Positions 13,635 through 18,671 of a stretch of 18,671 nt of DNA are shown here, in pieces (position 1 is the first letter of the stretch; every line of letters starts with the position of its first letter). Under the pieces are notes generated by a model. That model did no database searches. It was not told the DNA's origin and saw only the letters and a program-made list of their open reading frames with translations. A program made the position numbers and the translations under genes. Source of the DNA: PNKC01 sp039917655 (GTDB taxonomy: Bacteria; Chloroflexota; Dehalococcoidia; Tepidiformales; Tepidiformaceae). Location: NCBI GenBank assembly GCA_039917655.1, contig JBDSJC010000107.1, forward strand, positions 1 through 18,671, given 5' to 3'.

Positions 13635-14075
13635 CTATGCGAATACAGACGAACGCCATGAATCGAACTCGAGTGGGTCAAGGCGGGCAATGCCCTGCAC
13701 CCGGTCGAACGCGCGGTCGGACGAGACGATCACCGCAATCCCGAGGCGGTTCATCACCGCGAGATGGACCAGGTCGCGTGCCTGAAGCGACGAGTTGCCC
13801 GACGCAAGTTGCGCCGCAGCGAGAACGTCCGAGCCATAGACCGGCTCGATCTTACCGCCGATCGCGAGGACGAAGAGCTGGAGTACTTGCACGACACGTC
13901 CGGGCTGATTCCGCCTGAGTGCTACGTTGAAGACTTCCTGCATTACTTCGGCGCTGGTGACGAAGCCTCCAGCGCTCGATTCCGCGAACTCGATCACCGA
14001 AAGGCAGGCGAGCTTCGACTCCTCGTCGTTCCCTGTTGCATAGACAAAGATGTTGGCGTCCAAGAACGCCCGCAC
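13635..14075 (-). CDS. PIN-domain ribonuclease toxin (VapC-like)
   Basis: 146 residues from GTG 14075. This start is preferred over the ATG at 14102 and the much longer upstream frame because GGAG lies eight bases before it, it overlaps the antitoxin stop by a single base (TAGTG), and it places the first aspartate at the usual position 6 (RAFLDANIFVYATGND). Other acidic residues: Glu47 (SAEVMQEVFN), Asp101 (QARDLVHLAVM) and Asp120/Asp124 (SSDRAFDRVQGI), the full PIN metal site. Expected to be an RNA-cutting toxin held in check by the RHH protein encoded just upstream. Its stop is about 120 bases before the OmpR-like regulator gene. Confidence 0.9.
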   Translation of the reverse strand: MRAFLDANIFVYATGNDEESKLACLSVIEFAESSAGGFVTSAEVMQEVFNVALRRNQPGRVVQVLQLFVLAIGGKIEPVYGSDVLAAAQLASGNSSLQARDLVHLAVMNRLGIAVIVSSDRAFDRVQGIARLDPLEFDSWRSSVFA

Positions 14076-14356
14076 TACGTCGGCTCCGAATGGGGCTCGC
14101 ATTCGTTGTCCGGCCAATCGGGTTCCGTCAGCTCGCGCTTTAGCTCTTCCCACGGCGGAAAGTGCAGAGGGTCGTCTCGAAACGACTTGAGCAACGCTTT
14201 GAACTCCTCGTGCTCCAATCGCCTCTGCTCCGCTTCTATCGCCTGGCGGACGAATGCGGAGATGGTCCAGCCGCGCTTCTCCAGAATTTCGGAGAGCTGG
14301 ATCCGGTGCGCTTCGTCGAGCCGGGTCTCGATGCGTGGACCAATCCGTACAGCCAT
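14075..14356 (-). CDS. Ribbon-helix-helix antitoxin
   Basis: 93 residues. Residues 5-45 form a ribbon-helix-helix DNA-binding domain (RIGPRIETRLDEAHRIQLSE, RGWTISAFVRQAIEAEQ): a beta strand followed by two helices. The remaining half is charged and Pro/Trp-containing (FPPWEELKRELTEPDWPDNE), suitable for blocking the PIN toxin encoded next. The overlap with the toxin (TAGTG) guarantees coupling. Such pairs usually repress their own promoter through the RHH dimer. It is a different antitoxin family from the Phd-type pair at 2786, so the two modules are independent acquisitions. Confidence 0.85.
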   Translation of the reverse strand: MAVRIGPRIETRLDEAHRIQLSEILEKRGWTISAFVRQAIEAEQRRLEHEEFKALLKSFRDDPLHFPPWEELKRELTEPDWPDNECEPHSEPT

Positions 14357-14363
14357 GCTCTAC

Positions 14364-14393
14364 ATCGTACGGCAACTTTCAGCACATTGACCA
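14364..14393 (-). promoter_or_regulatory. Candidate promoter for the RHH/PIN operon
   Basis: On the minus strand TGGTCA (14393-14388) and TACGAT (14369-14364) are separated by 18 bases. Each matches four of six consensus positions. The -10 ends seven bases before ATG 14356, so the transcript would start at or near the start codon (leaderless or very short leader). Confidence 0.3.
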
Positions 14394-14401
14394 CCCGCGC
14401 C

Positions 14402-14896
14402 CTACTCAGCACGCCACTCCCCGGACTTGCCGCCGTGCTTCTCCAGCAGCCTGATGCCTTCGATTCGTATGCCGCGGTCAACCGCTTTGCACATGTCGTA
14501 TACCGTCAGCGCTGCTACCGTGACGCTGGTCAGCGCCTCCATCTCAACGCCGGTCTTTCCAGTGGTTTTGACCCTGGCCTGGATGCGTAAGCGGTCGATG
14601 CCTGCGCGTTCGAGGTCTACAGTCACGCCCGTTACGGGTAGCGGGTGGCACATGGGGATAAGGTCGCTCGTCCGCTTGGCGGCCATGATGCCGGCGATGC
14701 GGGCCACGGCGATAACATCGCCTTTCGGCAGACCGCCCTCCTCGATCAGCGCCAGCGTGGTGGGCAGCATCAGGACGAATCCCTCGGCGGTCGCTTCGCG
14801 CGTGGTGTCAGCTTTGTCCGAAACGTCCACCATGCGGGCTGCGCCGGTTGCGTCGAGGTGCGAAAGCCCGCCAGCGTGTTCTCCGGGGTCAACCAT
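14402..14896 (-). CDS. moaC: Cyclic pyranopterin monophosphate synthase (molybdenum cofactor synthesis)
   Basis: 164 residues. Catalyses the second step of molybdopterin synthesis, converting the MoaA product into cyclic pyranopterin monophosphate. Conserved motifs: LSHLDATGAARMVDVSDKAD (11-30), RTSDLIPMCHPLP with His84, KTGVEMEALTSVT (114-126) and TVYDMCKAVDRG with Asp134 and Lys137, the catalytic aspartate and lysine of the family, ending in LLEKHGGKSGEW. Length is normal. The ATG overlaps the stop of the small membrane protein gene upstream by eight bases. No other moa or moe gene is in the window. Confidence 0.96.
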   Translation of the reverse strand: MVDPGEHAGGLSHLDATGAARMVDVSDKADTTREATAEGFVLMLPTTLALIEEGGLPKGDVIAVARIAGIMAAKRTSDLIPMCHPLPVTGVTVDLERAGIDRLRIQARVKTTGKTGVEMEALTSVTVAALTVYDMCKAVDRGIRIEGIRLLEKHGGKSGEWRAE

Positions 14897-15110
14897 TTTC
14901 GCGGCGCCACATCAGCGTTTCGTACGCCCAGACGGCGCCGTAGGCGAACCCCCCAACCGCGAGCCCGCCCGGCACGCCCAACCAGTGCGAGACCCACGTA
15001 TCGGCGGCGATGATGCCGATGCCCGTGCCTGCGAGGAACGAGAGGAAGGCAGCTCGCCGCCGTTCCGTTTCGAAACGCTCGCGGAGGGGGTGTTTTCGCA
15101 CCGTCGTCAT
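14889..15110 (-). CDS. Small two-helix membrane protein between lysA and moaC
   Basis: 73 residues. A basic N-terminus (VRKHPLRERFETERRR, 4-19) is followed by two membrane segments: about 21-40 (AFLSFLAGTGIGIIAADTWV) and about 47-67 (GGLAVGGFAYGAVWAYETLM), then a short positive tail (WRRENG). The charge pattern places both ends in the cytoplasm. I do not recognise the family. It starts five bases after the lysA stop and overlaps moaC by eight bases, so it is firmly in the operon and very likely translated by coupling; it has no clear ribosome binding site. Confidence 0.75.
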   Translation of the reverse strand: MTTVRKHPLRERFETERRRAAFLSFLAGTGIGIIAADTWVSHWLGVPGGLAVGGFAYGAVWAYETLMWRRENG

Positions 15111-15115
15111 GCGCG

Positions 15116-16390
15116 TCAGTGTACCGCTTCACCGCGCAGCCGTTCGGGGACGCGTTCGAACTGCACCATATGCTCAAACGTTTGACGCTCGCGGATAACA
15201 TCGGCGACGCCGTTGTGGATGAGGATCTCGGGCGAGAGCTTACGCCCGTTGTAGTTCGAAGACATGGCCGCGCCGTATGCGCCGGCATCGTGAATCACGA
15301 GGTAGTCGCCAACACGAGCCTCGGGCAGGTGGCGCGAGACGACCACTCCCCCTTCCTCCTGCGTGAACACGTCGCCCGATTCGCAGAGTGGACCGCCGAC
15401 GATGACATCCGCGGAGCCGGTGATCTCGCGCCCATCGGCGGGGGCGATCGAAATCTCGTGGTACGAGCCGTACATCGATGGGCGGACGAGCGTTTCGAAG
15501 CCGGCGTCCACGAGGTAGAAGAGGTTGTCGCCCATGCGCTTGACGGCGCGGATTTCGGTCAACAGGGAGCCGCTTTCGGCGACGAGGTAACGGCCGGGCT
15601 CGACTTCCAGCGAGACGGGATGGCCAACGATGTCCTCGACCGCCCGGCCGGCGCGCTGCCAGAGGGCGTAGTAGGCGTTGAGGTCGATCCGCGGCTGGTC
15701 TTTGCGGTAGGGGATTGGCAGGCCGCCGCCCGCGCTGATCACCTCAAGCTGGGGGCCGACGCGGCTCGCGGCCTTCACCATGGCGTCGCAGACCGTCGCC
15801 AGGTGTTCGAAGTCCGTCCCCGAACCGATGTGCATGTGCAGGCCCTGGATGTTCACTCCCGCCTCGGCGCCGAGGCGCAGGCACTCTTCGATCTCGGTGT
15901 GCCAGATCCCGTGCTTCGAGAACTCGCCGCCGGTGTTGGTCTTGCGCGAGTGGCCGTGGCCGAAACCGGGGTTGATGCGCAGAGTGACCTTCGCGCCGGG
16001 GTAGACCGCGCCGAGTTGCGCAATCATGTCCGCCGAGCCAACGTTCACCGGGATGCGGTGGGCGGCGATCATCTCGAGGGCGTCGCGGTCGAAGATGTCG
16101 GCGGTGTAGACGACTCCGGGAGGATCGGTTTCGCCGGAGTAGCCCACCTGCAACGCACGGTAGATTTCGCCCGCGGAGACCGAATCGACCATCACGCCAT
16201 TGCGCCGCATGAGGGCGAGCAGTGCCAGGTTAGAACTCGCCTTCTGGGCGTAGCGGATGACCGGGAACTGCTTCAGTTCGCCGATGCGCTGTTCGATGAC
16301 CGCCTGGTCATAGATGAACGCCGGGGTGCCGTAGCGCTGGGCGAGTTCGGCCACGGGCACACCGGCGATGGTTGAGAGCACGTTCTTCAT
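15116..16390 (-). CDS. lysA: Diaminopimelate decarboxylase
   Basis: 424 residues. PLP-dependent enzyme converting meso-diaminopimelate to lysine, the last step of the pathway. Alanine-racemase-like barrel with the PLP-binding Lys50 in IRYAQKASSNLALL, the motif HMHIGSGTDFEHL, the glycine loop SAGGGLPIPYRKD, EPGRYLVAESG, and the active-site Cys in GGPLCESGDVF, followed by DAGAYGAAMSSNYN(G), all typical. Length is normal. It is the first gene of the lysA - small membrane protein - moaC run. No convincing ribosome binding site precedes ATG 16390; a TACCAT 7-12 bases before the ATG would fit a leaderless start, but no matching -35 is present. Confidence 0.95.
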   Translation of the reverse strand: MKNVLSTIAGVPVAELAQRYGTPAFIYDQAVIEQRIGELKQFPVIRYAQKASSNLALLALMRRNGVMVDSVSAGEIYRALQVGYSGETDPPGVVYTADIFDRDALEMIAAHRIPVNVGSADMIAQLGAVYPGAKVTLRINPGFGHGHSRKTNTGGEFSKHGIWHTEIEECLRLGAEAGVNIQGLHMHIGSGTDFEHLATVCDAMVKAASRVGPQLEVISAGGGLPIPYRKDQPRIDLNAYYALWQRAGRAVEDIVGHPVSLEVEPGRYLVAESGSLLTEIRAVKRMGDNLFYLVDAGFETLVRPSMYGSYHEISIAPADGREITGSADVIVGGPLCESGDVFTQEEGGVVVSRHLPEARVGDYLVIHDAGAYGAAMSSNYNGRKLSPEILIHNGVADVIRERQTFEHMVQFERVPERLRGEAVH

Positions 16391-16726
16391 GCAGACATGG
16401 TAAACGAGAGAGGAGGGACGGGAGAGCAGGCAGGCTGACGCTGGGGGCCAGTGACCTGCGCGGGGACGGCTACGTACGGGCCGGGCGACACGGCGCTCCT
16501 TGACAGTCGCGCAATAATTCTAAATGACAGCTTTTGCTGAAGAGGGAATCACTGCCGGAGACCGTGACAGGACATAGTCACTGAGCAGCACCAGTCCCAA
16601 GAGAGCAATTTTAGAAGATCTGAGAGGCGGCATAATGGGGTTGCCCGGCAGGAAGCGGGCTAGGAGATGTTTAGTCCGAATTGTTTTGGCCGACGGGACA
16701 ACGGTCTGCGTTATGTTACGGAAAAT
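16391..16726. promoter_or_regulatory. Divergent intergenic region between lysA and the penicillin-binding protein gene
   Basis: 336 bases without a gene. A perfect TTGACA lies at 16500-16505 on the plus strand, with only TAAATG (spacing 15) as possible -10. A CATAAT at 16631-16636 is a better -10 hexamer but lacks a clear -35. TAGGAG at 16661-16666 touches an ATG at 16667, too close to serve it. Segment 16571-16590 shares two adjacent words with 10030-10073 in inverted orientation (see findings). Confidence 0.35.
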
Positions 16727-18562
16727 ATGCCCCTGAGCACCCAACGACTGAGTTGGACGCGCGACCGGAAGCGGTGCGGCGTTGCCGTGCTGCTGGCGGC
16801 ACTGTTGCTCTTCGCGTACGTCCGGTTCGCGCCGTTTGAGCCGCCCGAGACGAAAGGCGCGAATCCTGGCACGGTGGTGTTGGATTCGCGCGGGACCCTG
16901 CTGGAGCGCGAGGGTTCCGAGGGCCTGCGCATTCCCGTGACCCTGGAATCGGTGGCGCCCGTGCTGATCGAGGCGACGATTGCGGCCGAGGATCAGCGTT
17001 ACCGGAGGCATCCGGGGCTCGACCCGATCGCCATCGCCCGCGCCGCCCTGCGCTACCGCTCCCAGCCTTCGGGCGCCTCCACGATCACGCAGCAGTTGGC
17101 GCGGCGGCTCTACCTGCGGGACGGCGGCGGCCCGCTGCCCGTGCGGAAGCTGCGGGAATCGCTGATCGCGATGCAGCTCGAGGCGCACCGATCGAAGGAC
17201 GATATCCTGGAGCTCTACCTCAATGAGGTGTATTACGGGCGCGGCGCCTACGGCATCGAAGCGGCGGCGCGTGTCTACTTCGGGGTCAGCGCGGGCAATC
17301 TTGACCTGTCGCGGGCGGCCTATCTGGCGGGATTGCCCCAGCTCCCATCGACCTACGACCCGGCGAACGATGCCGCGCCCGCGCTTGCCCGGCAGCGCTA
17401 CGTGCTTGCGCGGATGGCGTCCGATGGACGGATTACCCAGGCCCAGGCGGACTCCGCGGCTGCCCAGTCCGTCTCGGTGCTGGCCGCATTGCAGCCGCCG
17501 GTGGCGCACCAATTTGTGCTGTACACGCTGGCCGAACTGGCGCGGGGGCGGCCGGAACTTGCCGGCCGGCGAGGGCTGGTGATCGAGACGACGCTGGACG
17601 CCGGGCTGCAGCAGGAATCGGAACGGCTGGTGAGGCTGCGGCTGGAGGACCTCGCCCGGCGCAACGTGACCAACGGCGCCGTCGTCGTCATGGAGCCTGG
17701 CAGTGGGCGGATCCTTGCGATGGTCGGCAGCGCGACCGATGGCGACCCGGCGCATGGCGGCGAGATCAACATGGCCCTTCAGCCGCGCCAGCCGGGGTCA
17801 GCCTTGAAGCCCCTGCTCTACGGCGCTGCCTTCGAACACGGATACACCGCCGCGACGCCGCTGCTGGACGTGCCGACGACGTTTTCGACCAACCAGGGGC
17901 CGTACGCACCCCAGAACTACGATCGCCGGTTCCACGGCGTGGTGCCGTTGCGCACTGCGCTGGCCTCCTCCTTCAACGTGCCGGCCGTGCGCACACTGGA
18001 TGCGTTGGGGCTGGACGCCTTGCTCGAGATCGCCCACCGATTCGGCCTGGCGACGCTCGGCGACGCCGAGAGCTACGGCCTCTCGCTCACGCTTGGCGGC
18101 GGAGACGTGCGGCTGCTGGACCTCACTTCCGCCTATGCGGCTCTTGGCGCGGGCGGCGAATTGTCACGGCCGTACGCCGTGGCGCGGGTGCGAGACCAGC
18201 AAGGGCGCGTGCTTTACGAGCATCCGCAAGAGGCGGCCAGGCGGGTGTTGTCGGCCGGGCATGCCTACTTGCTGGCAGACATCCTCAGCGACCGGGTCGC
18301 GCGCGTGCCGGGATTCGGCCAGGTGACGCCGTTCGAGCTTCCCTTCCGGGCAGCGGCGAAGACGGGCACGACGACCGGCTTCCGCGACAACTGGACGCTC
18401 GGGTTCACGCCGGAGATCGCGGTTGGCGTGTGGGTCGGAAACGCCGATAGCTCTTCCATGCAGGACGTTTCGGGAGTGGACGGCGCTGGCCCAATCTGGC
18501 GGGACGTGATGCTGGCGGCAGCCTCGACCAGGGCAATGTCCTGGCCTCCACTTTCTGGCTGA
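16727..18562 (+). CDS. Bifunctional penicillin-binding protein (class A, transglycosylase and transpeptidase)
   Basis: 611 residues from ATG 16727, chosen because it gives a short basic cytoplasmic tail and then one membrane helix (about 18-34, CGVAVLLAALLLFAYVRF); an ATG at 16667 would add 20 polar residues. Family GT51 transglycosylase: catalytic Glu88 in AAEDQRYRRHPGLDP, GASTITQQLARRLYL, and ELYLNEVYYGRGAYGIEAAA. Transpeptidase: nucleophile Ser358 with Lys361 in QPGSALKPL, SFN at 415-417, and KTGTT at 545-549. It builds and crosslinks peptidoglycan on the outer face of the membrane. The short length and QPGSALKPL motif recall the PBP1C type, but the C-terminal BiPBP domain of that class is absent. 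It is divergent from lysA, which supplies a related cell-wall pathway. Confidence 0.94.
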   Translation: MPLSTQRLSWTRDRKRCGVAVLLAALLLFAYVRFAPFEPPETKGANPGTVVLDSRGTLLEREGSEGLRIPVTLESVAPVLIEATIAAEDQRYRRHPGLDPIAIARAALRYRSQPSGASTITQQLARRLYLRDGGGPLPVRKLRESLIAMQLEAHRSKDDILELYLNEVYYGRGAYGIEAAARVYFGVSAGNLDLSRAAYLAGLPQLPSTYDPANDAAPALARQRYVLARMASDGRITQAQADSAAAQSVSVLAALQPPVAHQFVLYTLAELARGRPELAGRRGLVIETTLDAGLQQESERLVRLRLEDLARRNVTNGAVVVMEPGSGRILAMVGSATDGDPAHGGEINMALQPRQPGSALKPLLYGAAFEHGYTAATPLLDVPTTFSTNQGPYAPQNYDRRFHGVVPLRTALASSFNVPAVRTLDALGLDALLEIAHRFGLATLGDAESYGLSLTLGGGDVRLLDLTSAYAALGAGGELSRPYAVARVRDQQGRVLYEHPQEAARRVLSAGHAYLLADILSDRVARVPGFGQVTPFELPFRAAAKTGTTTGFRDNWTLGFTPEIAVGVWVGNADSSSMQDVSGVDGAGPIWRDVMLAAASTRAMSWPPLSG

Positions 18563-18671
18563 AGGCGCGATACACCAATGCAGCTTCAACCGCAGTCGAT
18601 GGATTGGAAAGAAGTCCGGAACGCTTGATCTCTGAGCGCCGTTGCACACGATAGCCCACCGACGGGTCGGC
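18563..18671. other. Right-edge segment with no recognisable gene
   Basis: Short stretch after the penicillin-binding protein stop. No protein-like frame, RNA gene or clear terminator hairpin is visible; CCGACGGGTCGG at the very end is a short inverted repeat (CCGAC/GTCGG) cut by the window edge. Confidence 0.4.

Noticed and set aside
14076..14375. N-terminal extension of the second PIN toxin to 14375
   Set aside because: The extension is antitoxin sequence in another frame; the GTG at 14075 has a ribosome binding site and gives the normal PIN start.
15119..16375. 418-codon open frame on the plus strand opposite lysA
   Set aside because: It is a shadow: the minus-strand frame carries the complete lysA motif set, and the plus frame has no recognisable domain.
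16520..17755. 411-codon minus-strand frame across the penicillin-binding protein start
   Set aside because: Antisense to clear GT51 motifs; Arg/Gln/His-rich without domain features.
1..18671. tRNA, rRNA or riboswitch genes
   Set aside because: Scanning by eye found no T-loop/anticodon pattern, ribosomal motif or known riboswitch core; a covariance-model search would be needed to exclude small RNAs.

Overview
GC-rich bacterial chromosome segment with tightly packed genes on both strands. The gene content suggests a Chloroflexota-like (possibly Dehalococcoidia/Tepidiformia-like) environmental bacterium: an Ala/Pro/Thr-rich linker in a lipoprotein carrying a cupredoxin domain, a separate carboxyltransferase and biotin-carrier pair, an Fe-S-type PurF, and very mixed use of Shine-Dalgarno sites. 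This assignment is inference from gene content, not a database match.

Left part (1-3.45 kb) is accessory. A RapA/HepA-like SNF2 helicase runs off the left edge on the minus strand (only its N-terminal 172 residues are present). Just upstream is a small, apparently frameshifted ORF, then a heptamer tandem repeat, then a large regulator made of two XRE helix-turn-helix plus MmyB-like sensor modules in tandem, and a divergent Phd/PIN toxin-antitoxin pair. This is the most likely place for an uncharacterised defence-type system, but most of the helicase and anything beyond it lie outside the window.

Middle part (3.45-8.93 kb) holds two secreted lipoproteins (one unknown, one with a type-1-copper cupredoxin domain), a luciferase-like flavin oxidoreductase, an HDOD signalling protein, and a two-gene operon for a biotin-dependent carboxyltransferase (PycB/OadA type) and its biotin carrier protein.

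From 8.93 to 10.25 kb there is no intact gene. The stretch is a graveyard of at least four unrelated fragments: the N-terminus of an OppC/DppC permease, the C-terminus of a family III (CaiB/BaiF) CoA-transferase with a one-base frameshift, an ABM-like small protein read in several frames, and a fragment that looks like an IS481-type transposase. It sits immediately upstream of an intact purF.

Right part (11.75-16.39 kb) is a long minus-strand run: lysA, a small membrane protein and moaC (overlapping or nearly so), an RHH/PIN toxin-antitoxin pair with a one-base overlap, an atypical OmpR-family regulator whose receiver lacks the phosphorylation pocket, and the amino-acid exporter pair azlC-azlD. 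Upstream of the regulator is a set of roughly 11-bp-phased direct repeats that look like its own operator. Divergent from lysA, a bifunctional penicillin-binding protein (16.73-18.56 kb) closes the window.
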